Source of the DNA: Pseudomonadota bacterium
GTDB taxonomy: Bacteria > Desulfobacterota > Desulfovibrionia > Desulfovibrionales > Desulfovibrionaceae
Length of the DNA stretch: 45,406 bases
Direction: 5' to 3'
Assembly (NCBI GenBank): GCA_023433925.1
Contig: JAEYTO010000019.1
Location: 1-45,406, forward strand
The position numbers and the translations under genes were made by a program. Positions 1-7,451 of this stretch are shown one piece after another (within the stretch, counting starts at the first letter, position 1; each line of letters starts with the position of its first letter). The notes under the pieces are model-generated. The model did no database searches. It was not told the DNA's origin and saw only the letters and a list, made by a program, of their open reading frames with translations.

Positions 1-63
1 TTCAGCAGGCAAGAAGGCCTTTATCCTCTCCCACTGGCTGTCGCTTAGCTCTTGCTGGTACAT
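1..63 (-). CDS. IS5-family transposase, N-terminal fragment (cut by window edge)
   Basis: Reading the minus strand from the ATG at 63-61 gives MYQQELSDSQWERIKAFLP and continues past the window edge. The LSD-x-QWERI-x-x-LP pattern is the usual start of IS5-type DDE transposases (the short N-terminal domain before the DDE core). Only 21 codons are visible, so the catalytic residues cannot be checked and the element may be intact or broken outside the window. It points away from the methyltransferase at 124-906, and the sequence between them probably holds the insertion sequence end. Confidence 0.75.
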   Translation of the reverse strand, partial: MYQQELSDSQWERIKAFLPAE

Positions 64-123
64 CCAGCCAAGTTACTCTCCGTAGGCCCTTTGGCAACCC
101 TCTTGGCTCTTTGAAGACACAGC
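1..123 (-). mobile_element. End of an IS5-type insertion sequence
   Basis: About 60 bp of non-coding sequence separates the transposase start (63) from the methyltransferase stop codon (124-126). Read on the minus strand the junction is CTAG followed by GCTGTGTCTTCAAAG. CTAG-like targets are typical of one IS5 subgroup, so the outer end may lie at about 120-126. The terminal inverted repeat cannot be confirmed because the other end is outside the window. The boundary is an inference. Confidence 0.45.
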
Positions 124-906
124 CTAGGTCCCTGGAGGTGCGTTCCTCTTGCGCAGGGCGCAGTGGATGTGCAGGGGCGCCGAGCGCTGCGGCTCGCACA
201 GGACGACCTCGAAGGGCACGCGCTCGGCCAGGGCGCGCAGGAACCGGTCCAGGCCGCGGGCCGTGAAGGTGTGCACGTGGATGCTCGTCTGGCCCTGGAA
301 GCACTGCCGGGCGAACTCCTCGCTCGGCTCGTGCCTGACATCCTTTTCGCCCGCGGTATTGAGAATGAAGTCGCGGTAGTGCTCCAGGTCGATGCGTTCG
401 GTCCTGGCCTCATGGTCCTGGAGCAGGTGCTCCAGGCTGGTGGTCTCGCGACGCCGGTCGAAGCAGTGTTCCTTGTCGGGCACGACCATGTACACGATGC
501 CGCCCGGCCGGACGATGCGCAGCCATTCCTCGATGACCCGCCCCGGATTGCACACGTGCTCCAGGACATGGCTGCTCGCGACAAAGTCGAAGGCGTTGTC
601 GTCGATGAAGGGGTATGTGTCGCCCTTCCACACGAGCTGGATCTGCGGGATGCTCCGCACCCTGGGATGGCCCTTGAAGCCCGCGCGCAGATCGGCGGTC
701 TTGCGCTGGTCCAGGTACACGACCTCGGCGTCCAGATCGAAGGGGTTGTGCAGTGCGCCGATCTCCAGCCCCTTGCCCCTGCACAGCTCAAAGGCCTTGC
801 GGCCGAAGTCCGAATGCCGGCCGCGCCCTTGGGCGGAACGGCCGGAAACGCCTTCCAGCCAGGTGCGCACGGCCTGCCTGGCGCGCTGTTGAACGCTTGC
901 CGTCAT
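124..906 (-). CDS. SAM-dependent methyltransferase (class I, Methyltransf_11-like)
   Basis: About 260 aa. It carries a Rossmann-type methyltransferase core: motif I GLEIGALHNPF (a variant of the glycine-rich SAM loop), an acidic motif II VVYLDQ, then FDFVASSHVLEHV, the common motif of Methyltransf_11 proteins, followed by RIVRPGGIVYMVVPD. No membrane segment or signal peptide is visible. I chose the ATG at 906 because GGAGG lies 11 bases upstream; an in-frame ATG at 951 is possible. The substrate is unknown; sugar, lipid or polyketide-type methylation are all open. The stop codon is directly next to the presumed end of an insertion sequence, so the C-terminus may be trimmed. Confidence 0.8.
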   Translation of the reverse strand: MTASVQQRARQAVRTWLEGVSGRSAQGRGRHSDFGRKAFELCRGKGLEIGALHNPFDLDAEVVYLDQRKTADLRAGFKGHPRVRSIPQIQLVWKGDTYPFIDDNAFDFVASSHVLEHVCNPGRVIEEWLRIVRPGGIVYMVVPDKEHCFDRRRETTSLEHLLQDHEARTERIDLEHYRDFILNTAGEKDVRHEPSEEFARQCFQGQTSIHVHTFTARGLDRFLRALAERVPFEVVLCEPQRSAPLHIHCALRKRNAPPGT

Positions 907-1108
907 CGCCTGCCTCGCCTCCTTCGCCAGGCCATGCCCGCGCCGCCACACACGCGGCAGCGCATTCCGGGAATGCCTGGCGTCGGGAGCTTAACACCGG
1001 ATGGATATTTTGGGTATCGTCCGGGCGGAAATAGCGCCCGCGGATGAGCCGGGGAAGGGAGGCGGCCGCCTCCTTGCCTGGCGCGGTCCTTTGGCGGACC
1101 GCCCAGCC

Positions 1109-2155
1109 CTACAGCTTCTCGGTGTCGATGGTCGACCAGGAGGTGGTCTTGACCTGGGTCAGGAGCTTCTTGGCCTCGGGGAAATCGGCGCGGATCTTGA
1201 GGCACTTCTCCAGCTGCTCCATGGCCTTGTTGCGGTGGCCCAGGAGCCAGCTCACGCGGGCCAGGTGGAACCAGGCCGACTCGTCGCTCGGGTTGACCTT
1301 GCCGGCGTTCTCGTAGGCCTGGGCCGCGCCGTGGAAATCCCTGGCCTTGTAGAGCTTGTGGCCCAGAGGCAGGAAGGGGTTCTCGGCGTCGTGCTCCTCG
1401 GCCAGGATCTCGACGAACAGCTCCCTGACCTTCTCCATGCGCTCGAACTCGGCATGCACCTGGGCGGCCTTCTTGAGGAACAGGCGGCTCGTCTGCCGGT
1501 CGCCCTTGGCCTCGAAAGCCTTGGCCAGTCCTTCATAGGCCTCGGCGAACAGGGAGTTGAACTGGATGGCCTTCTGGAAGCAGGCGATGGCCTCGCCGTA
1601 CTCGCCCTTGCGCAGGTGCTCCAGCCCCTGCATGTAGAACTCCTGGGACTGGTCCTTGAGTTCCACGATGGCCTCGAACTCCTTGATGGCGTCGTCAAAG
1701 CGGCCCGCGGCGAGCAGGTCCTTGGCCTGGCGCAGGCCGGCGGCGTCCTGCTCGTTGCCGCTCACCACGGCCAGGGCCTTGGACATGTGCTTGTGCAGGG
1801 TGGCCGGCTGGTAGGGCTTGATGATGAAGCCCGCGCAGCCCAGGGACACGGCCTCCAGGAGCGTGCGCTTGTCCGCCGCCTCGGAGGTGATGACCACGGG
1901 GATCTGCCGCAGGGACGGATTCTTCTTCAGCTCGCGCAGGAAGTCCAGGGGCGTGGACTCGCGCATGGAGGAGTCGCAGAGTATGACGTCGGGCGGATAG
2001 GCCAGGACGTACTTGAGCGCGGCCGAGCCCGTGTCCAGGGCGCGGGCGAGCCGCACGGGCAGCGTCTTGAGGTCGGTCGCATACTGCCGGATCTGGTCCA
2101 CGTCGCCGGAGACGACGAGCAGGGCCCTGTTGGTGGGTGTGCCTAGTGCGCTCAT
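1109..2155 (-). CDS. Response-regulator receiver domain fused to TPR repeats
   Basis: About 348 aa from ATG 2155. Residues 8-135 form a receiver-like domain with the phospho-acceptor region VILCDSSM (Asp61), the ITSEA strand and the IIKPY lysine. The N-terminal acidic pair is weakened (VVSGD in place of a DD pair), so Mg2+-dependent phosphorylation is uncertain. Residues 150-340 are TPR repeats, for example AIACFQKAIQFN, AAQAYENAGKVNP and AMEQLEKCLKI. Proteins of this build act as scaffolds or output modules in two-component signalling and lack a DNA-binding domain. It is a tandem neighbour of the motility operon, separated from motB by about 320 bp of repeats. An upstream in-frame ATG at 2254 would add an unlikely basic tail that overlaps repeat DNA. 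Confidence 0.8.
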   Translation of the reverse strand: MSALGTPTNRALLVVSGDVDQIRQYATDLKTLPVRLARALDTGSAALKYVLAYPPDVILCDSSMRESTPLDFLRELKKNPSLRQIPVVITSEAADKRTLLEAVSLGCAGFIIKPYQPATLHKHMSKALAVVSGNEQDAAGLRQAKDLLAAGRFDDAIKEFEAIVELKDQSQEFYMQGLEHLRKGEYGEAIACFQKAIQFNSLFAEAYEGLAKAFEAKGDRQTSRLFLKKAAQVHAEFERMEKVRELFVEILAEEHDAENPFLPLGHKLYKARDFHGAAQAYENAGKVNPSDESAWFHLARVSWLLGHRNKAMEQLEKCLKIRADFPEAKKLLTQVKTTSWSTIDTEKL

Positions 2156-2282
2156 GGGGTTCCGATGGAGGAATCCTGACCCATATCGGCCCGCTTGGCC
2201 AGAGCAATCCGCCGGCCAGGCAGGACAAGGAGCCGCAGACACGCGAGGCGCCACCGGCTTCCGGCGCGACCGCGCCGCATGC

Positions 2283-2343
2283 GGGGTCCAGGGGCCTGTG
2301 GCCCCTGGTGGGAGGGGTTCGGGGAGGGCGAAGCCCTTCCCGA
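2283..2343. repeat. Family 2 double-hairpin repeat, copy 1
   Basis: Begins GGGGTCC. Hairpin 1 is CCAGGGGCC-TGT-GGCCCCTGG (9 bp). Hairpin 2, at 2319-2343, is TCGGGGAGGGC-GAA-GCCCTTCCCGA (11 pairs, one G-T wobble). The same layout, with different stem sequences, occurs at 13289-13372, 18426-18477, 21637-21665, 21940-22018 and 38185-38248. It lies 8 bp from family 1 copy A, in the gap between motB and the REC-TPR gene. Confidence 0.8.
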
Positions 2344-2351
2344 TTCTCTTG

Positions 2352-2474
2352 GAGCAGATTGATCTTGAGACGCTCGCTCCGGCGTTGACGGCGCAAGTGA
2401 ATTGCGCCTACGCCTGCGCGGCGGCAAGCCATGCCGACGCATGGCTTGCAGAGCATTTTCAAAAGCAAATGCTC
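2352..2474 (+). repeat. Family 1 dispersed repeat, copy A (about 123 bp)
   Basis: The left end GAGCAGATTGATCTTG is matched at the right end by an imperfect inverted copy. Inside are hairpins GGCGCAA-GTGAA-TTGCGCC (2390-2408) and GCAAGCCATGC-CGAC-GCATGGCTTGC (2424-2449), and a terminal AGAGCATTT...AAATGCTCT hairpin. The sequence is nearly identical to copy C (inverted, 37947-38070) and similar to copy B (21414-21518). The right end stops 1 bp from the motB stop codon (2476-2478). Confidence 0.9.
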
Positions 2475-2475
2475 T

Positions 2476-3195
2476 TTACTCCCCTTCCGGGGCCACGAGG
2501 ATGACCACCCGCCTATTGCGCGTCTGGTTCTCGGGCAGGTCCGCGCCGTTGGCATCCTGGTTGGGGAGCATGGGCCGGGTGTCGGCCAGGCCCACGATCT
2601 TCATGTTGTCCGGCGTGACGCCCTGGACGATGAGGAAGCGGGCCACGCGGGTGGCGCGCATGGCCGACAGCTCCCAATTGGACTCGAAGGCGCTGTTGTT
2701 GATGGGCACGTTGTCCGTGTGGCCCTCCACGGTCAAGTGATAGGGCGCGCCCGCGAGCACCGTGCCGATCTTGCGCAGCATGCGCACGGCGTCCAGGGTC
2801 AGCTCGGCGCTGCCGGAGCCGAAGAAGGCCGGGCCGTGGAGATTGATGGCCACGGCTCCGGAACGCAGCTGGAACTGGACGTGCTCGGCGGCCTCGCCCC
2901 GGAACCGGTAGGCCAGGTCCTCGACCATCTTCCGAAGCGCCGCCTGCCGGTCCATCTCGCGGCTCACGGCCTCGCGCAGGTCGTTCTTCCTCGGCTCCGA
3001 GGGCCGCATGGCGCTCCGCATGGAGCCGGCGACCTCCTCGAACAGGCTGAAGTCCACCCGCGAGATAGAGGCCAGCAGGACGAAGAAGCACAGGAGCAGG
3101 GTCATCATGTCGGCCAGGGTGAGCTGCCACTCCTCTCCGGAGTCCTGGTCCCGCCTGCGGCGGCGCAGGGACGAGAGCGACTTGCGCGCGGCCAT
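2476..3195 (-). CDS. motB: Flagellar motor stator protein MotB
   Basis: 239 aa. It is the peptidoglycan-anchoring subunit of the stator that drives flagellar rotation. A basic N-terminus is followed by one membrane helix, LADMMTLLLCFFVLLASIS; Asp29 in the AD-MMTLL context is the ion-carrying aspartate of the family. After a periplasmic linker, residues about 125-235 form the OmpA/MotB domain with TVEGHTDNVPINNS and NWELSAMRATRVARFL, the peptidoglycan-binding motifs. It starts 15 bp downstream of motA and is the last gene of the CNB-motA-motB operon. The ion used (H+ or Na+) cannot be told from the sequence by eye. Confidence 0.96.
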   Translation of the reverse strand: MAARKSLSSLRRRRRDQDSGEEWQLTLADMMTLLLCFFVLLASISRVDFSLFEEVAGSMRSAMRPSEPRKNDLREAVSREMDRQAALRKMVEDLAYRFRGEAAEHVQFQLRSGAVAINLHGPAFFGSGSAELTLDAVRMLRKIGTVLAGAPYHLTVEGHTDNVPINNSAFESNWELSAMRATRVARFLIVQGVTPDNMKIVGLADTRPMLPNQDANGADLPENQTRNRRVVILVAPEGE

Positions 3196-3210
3196 GGCGG
3201 CTTCCCGGCC

Positions 3211-4047
3211 CTACCTGGCCTGGGAGCCCGGCTGCCCCGCCGGCTTGCTGGCCGGAGCGGCCTGCCTGGGCTGGCTGCCGGTCTTGATGGACTTCCAGCG
3301 CCTGGGCGGCAGGTAGGCCTTGAGCTTGTCGAGCACGATGGGCGCGGGCGTCTTGTCGTGGATGAACAGGATGCCGTCGCGGATGACCTGCATGAGGATG
3401 ACGCGCTCCTCGATGCGCTTCTCGACCTTGATGGCGATGGGCAGGAAGAAGACGTAGGCCAGGAGCGAGCCGTAGAGGGTCGTGGTGAGCGCCACGGCCA
3501 TGGACGGGCCGAGGCCGGCCATGTTGCCCTGCATGGACTGGAGCATGCCGATGAGGCCGATGAGCGTGCCTATGATGCCGAAGGCCGGCGCGAGCTTGGC
3601 CATGGTTCTGTAGATGCCGGCCGAGGACATCTCCTGCTCGTAGCTCTGCTCGATGCGCGTGTCGAGGATGTTACGGATCTCCTCGGCGCTGTAGCCGTCC
3701 ACGAGCATCTGCACGGCGTGGCGCAAGAACTGGTTCTCGATGCCGGGCAGGGAGTTCTCCAGGTGAACCTTGCCCTTGGCCGAGGCCGTGCGGGCGATCT
3801 GGACGAGCTCGTCGATGTACGCGCCGATGGGCAGCTCCTCGCGGCGCAGGGCCAGCAGGAAGACGTGGAAGACGCGCATGACCTCCTTGAGCGGGTAGCA
3901 GATGAAGGTCGCGGCCAGGGTGCCGCCGAGCACGATGGCCAGGCCGGGGTAGCTCACGAAGACCATGGGGTCGCTCGTGGAGTCCATGGTGGCCCAACCC
4001 AGGATGGCGATGCCGGCCAGGATGCCGAGGATGGTGGCGATGTTCAC
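3211..4047 (-). CDS. motA: Flagellar motor stator protein MotA
   Basis: 278 aa, four predicted membrane helices. The N-terminal helix pair (LGILAGIAILGWATM, then YPGLAIVLGGTLAATFICY) and the C-terminal pair around LAPAFGIIGTLIGLIGML and TLYGSLLAYVFFLPIAIKVEKR carry the conserved prolines of MotA/PomA proteins. The large cytoplasmic loop (residues about 65-155) would contact FliG. The short N-terminus and length are closer to the PomA-like or Gram-positive-like MotA than to the 295-aa enteric form. The start codon overlaps the stop of the upstream CNB gene (ATGA), indicating translational coupling. Confidence 0.95.
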   Translation of the reverse strand: MNIATILGILAGIAILGWATMDSTSDPMVFVSYPGLAIVLGGTLAATFICYPLKEVMRVFHVFLLALRREELPIGAYIDELVQIARTASAKGKVHLENSLPGIENQFLRHAVQMLVDGYSAEEIRNILDTRIEQSYEQEMSSAGIYRTMAKLAPAFGIIGTLIGLIGMLQSMQGNMAGLGPSMAVALTTTLYGSLLAYVFFLPIAIKVEKRIEERVILMQVIRDGILFIHDKTPAPIVLDKLKAYLPPRRWKSIKTGSQPRQAAPASKPAGQPGSQAR

Positions 4048-5270
4048 GGCCTGGGCTCCTTGCCGTGGCCTTTGCCCTGTCCCTTGAGGTTCTTGACAAG
4101 CCCCATGAGCTCGTGCTCGATGTCGGCCACCTCGGTGTCCGAAACCTGGCGCGCGCCCTCGTCGTGGATGACCTTGGCCATCTTGCGCGACAGGTTGGCC
4201 ATGATCTTCTCACGGGTCTCGGGCCGCGCGGCGGAGTAGAGGATGGACAGCTTGTGGAAGCCGAGCTGCTGGAAGGCTTCCTGCAAGGTCGAGTCGTCCA
4301 CCATGGTGATGTCGTCCACGGTCTCCAGCTCTTCGAGCTTGAGGCGCTTGCGCTTGATCTTCCGGAAGAAGTTCTCGCCCATCTCGCCGGCCCAGGCCAG
4401 GGCCTGCGTCTTGCACAGGAAGAACAGCTCCTCCGGCACTTCCTGGTTGCCGATCTTGCGGTAGACCATTTCGGGGGTGGCCTTCACGAGCTCGGCGAAG
4501 GCGTGAATGTCGATGTACTCGAGCTCCTTGGTGAAGGGCGAGTTGGGGTCCGGGTCGCTGGTCGCCAGGTTGCGCGCCGCGGCCAGGAAGCCCTGGGGGT
4601 TGACGATGCTGATCATGCGGTCGCGGATCTGCTCGCCGGTCTTCTGATACTCGCCGAAGATGTTCTTCTCGAACCTGGACTGCTTCACGTCGGACATGGT
4701 GATGAAGCCGAGCTTGGCCAGCCGTTCGAGGATGAGCTCCAGCTCCAGTTGGGACATGAGCAGGATGTTGCGCGCGGTACGGTGCACATCGACATTGCTC
4801 AGCTCCACGGGCGCGGGCTGGCCGCGCTTCTTGGGCGTCTGCGCCTCGACGGCCAGGTGCATGAGCAGGAGGATCTGGCACACGCCGAGCACGCGGTTGT
4901 TCGTGGGCTGGTCGGTTATGGCCAGCTCCACGGTCTTGACCCGCTCCATGAGGTGGCGCACCAGGCGCTGCACCGGGTTGGGGCATTTGACGAGCAGGCT
5001 GTGCAGAAGCGGGGCGTCAAAGGGGATCAGCTCGGTGTAGTCGTCGGCCTCGGCGTTGGCGTGGAACGGCGCGCCCGCGAGGAGCGATCCCTCGCCGAAG
5101 AACTGGCCGGGCTTGATGCCGCCCAGGATCACCCGCCGGTTGTTGACGATGCGGAAGAGGGTCACTGAGCCGCGCTTGACCATGTAGGCAAACTGGTTGG
5201 CCTGACCTTCCCGCAAGATGATCTGGTTTTTGTGGAAAACGACGTTCTTGCTCGATGCTGCGTCGGCCAT
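4044..5270 (-). CDS. Cyclic nucleotide-binding-fold protein, first gene of the motAB operon
   Basis: About 408 aa from ATG 5270; ATG 5282, four codons upstream with GGAG before it, is equally plausible. Residues 5-125 have the cNMP-binding beta-roll layout: FHKNQIILREGQ, AYMVKRGSVTLFR, GQFFGEGSLL. The phosphate-binding cassette reads GEGSLLAGAPFHANAEA, without the arginine that contacts the cyclic phosphate in CRP and PKA, so binding of cAMP or c-di-GMP is doubtful. A helix-turn-helix-like stretch around LELELILERLAKLGFITM follows. The last 170 residues are mostly charged helices I do not recognise. The 4-bp overlap with motA suggests a role in stator supply or control. Confidence 0.75.
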   Translation of the reverse strand: MADAASSKNVVFHKNQIILREGQANQFAYMVKRGSVTLFRIVNNRRVILGGIKPGQFFGEGSLLAGAPFHANAEADDYTELIPFDAPLLHSLLVKCPNPVQRLVRHLMERVKTVELAITDQPTNNRVLGVCQILLLMHLAVEAQTPKKRGQPAPVELSNVDVHRTARNILLMSQLELELILERLAKLGFITMSDVKQSRFEKNIFGEYQKTGEQIRDRMISIVNPQGFLAAARNLATSDPDPNSPFTKELEYIDIHAFAELVKATPEMVYRKIGNQEVPEELFFLCKTQALAWAGEMGENFFRKIKRKRLKLEELETVDDITMVDDSTLQEAFQQLGFHKLSILYSAARPETREKIMANLSRKMAKVIHDEGARQVSDTEVADIEHELMGLVKNLKGQGKGHGKEPRP

Positions 5271-5876
5271 GCCCTTCCCCATGCGTCTCCAAGGCCAAGG
5301 CGACCCATCCAGGACACCGGGCCGGCGCGCCACATGCCGGCTGCCGGCGTCTGCTCCAGGAGACGCGCCGAGGCCGCCGCGCGGGGCGGTTCGGGGAACG
5401 CCGTAAGCCCGGCCAAGGGGCCGCATCCTCTGGGCGGATTATCAGGATCGTTGCGGTCCTATCGGACAGACAGGCCGTCCGCTTTAGCGCCAAAACGCCG
5501 CCCAGGGCCATGGAGCAGGGACATGCCTGCCTTGTGAAATCAAGAATGAATTCGGGACTGTTATTCGCCGCATTATGTTGAAAAGCCCTGCTTCGCGCAA
5601 CCGCAAAGTGCCGCGCAAGCCCGACGCACGCACGCTCGGCCCCGGGGTTATTGTTGACCACGCTCCCCAGGGCTGCTAGAGCCTGTCACGGCTAGGCATG
5701 TATGGGCATGTAAACTAGTGAATTATTGGTCAATGCGTCGCGTCGCGCCAGGGGCCCGGCACATGGCTCCAACCGCTTGCGGGCTGATCCATGACGCGCC
5801 TCGAGGCAGCCTCGCGGCGGACAATCGCCGGCGGCATCTTGTCGGATAATCGCCGCACATGAACCGGAGGACGAGC
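5271..5876. other. Divergent intergenic region between the CNB-motAB operon and ald
   Basis: About 600 bp without a supported gene; it must hold promoters for both directions. GGCATGTA occurs twice, 10 bp apart (5695-5702 and 5705-5712), beside an AT-richer stretch at about 5710-5735. A second pair of direct repeats lies just before ald and is listed separately. No clear sigma-70 or sigma-54 promoter could be assigned by eye. Confidence 0.4.
5818..5855 (+). promoter_or_regulatory. Paired 13-bp direct repeats upstream of ald
   Basis: CGGACAATCGCCG (5818-5830) and CGGATAATCGCCG (5843-5855) differ at one base and start 25 bp apart. They end 21 bp before the ald start codon. Position and repetition suggest an operator or leader element for ald; the factor is unknown. 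Confidence 0.45.
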
Positions 5877-6989
5877 ATGCGCATAGGCATTCCCAAGGAG
5901 ATAAAAACCATGGAGAACCGCGTGGCCATGACGCCCGGCGGCGTGGACACCATGGTCCGCAGAGGCCATGAGGTCCTGGTCGAGCACGGGGCCGGCCTGG
6001 GCAGCGGTTTGACCGACGAGGAGTACGAGATCGCCGGCGCCCGGCTCGTCACGGCGGCGGAGGCCTGGTCCTGCGAGATGGTCATCAAGGTCAAGGAGCC
6101 CCTGCCCCAGGAGTACACGTACCTGCGGCCCGAGCTGATCCTGTTCACCTACCTGCACCTGGCCGCCGAGGAGGGCCTGACCAGGACGCTCGTGGCCTCG
6201 GGCGTCACGGCCATGGCCTACGAGACCGTGCAGCTCGACAACGGCACGCTGCCGCTGCTCACGCCCATGAGCGAGGTCGCCGGCCGCATGGCCACCCAGG
6301 AAGGCGCCAAGTATCTGGAGAGGACCCAGGGCGGCCGCGGCATCCTGCTGGGCGGCGTGCCCGGCGTCATGCCCGGCCACGTGGTCGTGCTCGGCGCCGG
6401 CGTGGTCGGCACCAATGCGGCCAAGGTGGCCATGGGCCTGGGCGCGCGCGTGACCGTGCTCGACGTAAGCCATGGCCGGCTCCAGTATCTGGACGACGTG
6501 TTCGGTGGCCGCATCATGACCCTGACCTCCACCGAGCCCAACATCCGCGAGATCGTCAAGACCGCGGACCTGGTCGTCGGCGCGGTGCTCATTCCAGGCG
6601 CCAAGGCCCCCAGGCTCGTGACCCGGCCCATGCTCTCGACCATGCGCGAGGGCTCGGTCATCGTGGACGTGGCCGTGGACCAGGGCGGCTGCGTTGAGAC
6701 CATCAGGCCCACGACCCACGCGGACCCGATCTACATGGTCGACGGCGTGGTGCACTACGGCGTGACCAACATGCCCGGAGCCGTGCCCCGTACCTCGACC
6801 TTCGCTCTGGTCAACCAGACCCTGCCATACATCCTCAGGCTCGCGGCCAGGGGCCTCGACGCCCTGCGCCAGGACAAGAGCCTGGCCCTGGGCCTGAACA
6901 CCTACCGCAAGCAGCTGACCTGCCCGGCCGTGGGCGAGGCCTTCGGCATGGCCGCGATCACGCCCTTCGCGGCGCTGAATCACGAGTGA
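5877..6989 (+). CDS. ald: Alanine dehydrogenase
   Basis: 370 aa. It catalyses NAD+-dependent oxidative deamination of L-alanine to pyruvate and ammonia, or the reverse, in the cytoplasm. The start MRIGIPKEIKTMENRVAMTP is the family signature (AlaDh_PNT N-terminal domain), and GGAGG lies 6 bases before the ATG at 5877. The NAD-binding Rossmann core is VVVLGAGVVGTNAAKVAMGLGA (written here as VVVLGAGVVGTNAA plus the following helix). The substrate-side segments ITKVKEPLP-like VIKVKEPLPQEY and MVDGVVHYGVTNMPGAVPRT are also conserved. Length is normal for the family. It is a single gene followed by a strong hairpin (7070-7107). Alanine is a known carbon and energy source for some Desulfovibrio. 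Confidence 0.96.
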   Translation: MRIGIPKEIKTMENRVAMTPGGVDTMVRRGHEVLVEHGAGLGSGLTDEEYEIAGARLVTAAEAWSCEMVIKVKEPLPQEYTYLRPELILFTYLHLAAEEGLTRTLVASGVTAMAYETVQLDNGTLPLLTPMSEVAGRMATQEGAKYLERTQGGRGILLGGVPGVMPGHVVVLGAGVVGTNAAKVAMGLGARVTVLDVSHGRLQYLDDVFGGRIMTLTSTEPNIREIVKTADLVVGAVLIPGAKAPRLVTRPMLSTMREGSVIVDVAVDQGGCVETIRPTTHADPIYMVDGVVHYGVTNMPGAVPRTSTFALVNQTLPYILRLAARGLDALRQDKSLALGLNTYRKQLTCPAVGEAFGMAAITPFAALNHE

Positions 6990-7069
6990 CAACGGAAAAG
7001 ACGAAGGTCCCTCCCGAATCCAGGCCTGTCACAGGGCTTCCCCGAAATGGGAAAAGCGCCTGGGAAAAT

Positions 7070-7107
7070 GCAAAGCGGCCGCCGGATTCCTCCGGCGGCC
7101 GCTTTGC
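7070..7107. terminator. Strong hairpin downstream of ald
   Basis: GCAAAGCGGCCGCCGGA, loop TTCC, then the exact 17-base complement. It lies 80 bp after the ald stop and about 140 bp after the end of the small minus-strand gene at 7251, so it could terminate both. No clear T-run follows on the plus strand. Confidence 0.65.
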
Positions 7108-7250
7108 CCTGGGCCGTCGATTCCGGCCCATCCTTCGGGATAAACGCAATGTATCTTCAGTGCGACCGCCAACAGATGCTGTCCATGCAAGGGAAGCCGG
7201 TGCGCGGGTGCGCGTTGAGCCACTCCTGGTTTGATCGCACGAACTCCTCG

Positions 7251-7328
7251 CTACTTCTTGGCGAGTTTATAAATGACCAAGGCCACGACAATAATCAGAA
7301 TACCGATCGGTAGAGCATATTCCAGCAT
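7251..7328 (-). CDS. 25-residue single-helix membrane protein
   Basis: The peptide is M-LEYALPIGILIIVVALVIYK-LAKK: one hydrophobic helix of about 18 residues with a positively charged C-terminus, so an N-out/C-in topology is likely. GGGAGGAACACC directly before the ATG at 7328 is an excellent ribosome-binding site, which favours this start over an in-frame ATG at 7439 (62 aa, no good site). It stands alone between ald and the protease operon. Small one-helix proteins often modulate larger membrane complexes, but no function can be assigned here. Confidence 0.65.
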   Translation of the reverse strand: MLEYALPIGILIIVVALVIYKLAKK

Positions 7329-7429
7329 GGTGTTCCTCCCATCCTGCGGCGATGCGCCGAGGCTGCGGGTATGTTCGTTTGCAAAGGCGAATGCCGGCTT
7401 CCCGCGCCGTGCACTAATCACGGCAAATT

Positions 7430-7451
7430 CAGAGGTCATGCCCGACCTCTG
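7430..7451. other. Hairpin upstream of the small membrane protein gene
   Basis: CAGAGGTC-ATGCCC-GACCTCTG, an 8-bp perfect stem with a 6-base loop, about 100 bp upstream of the start of the 25-aa gene. It could be a 5' leader structure or an operator. It overlaps the alternative upstream ATG of that gene. Confidence 0.35.

Noticed and set aside
2352..2504. Family 1 repeats translate in one frame to similar peptides (ETLAPALTAQ... and AAASHADAWLAEHF)
   Set aside because: The differences between copies are mostly amino-acid changing, copy B loses the end, and the hairpin symmetry explains the conserved sequence better than a protein does.
2431..4239. 602-codon plus-strand open frame across motB and motA
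   Set aside because: It is antisense to two clear genes, has low-complexity His/Gly/Leu-rich translation and no recognisable motif; long antisense frames are expected at this GC content.
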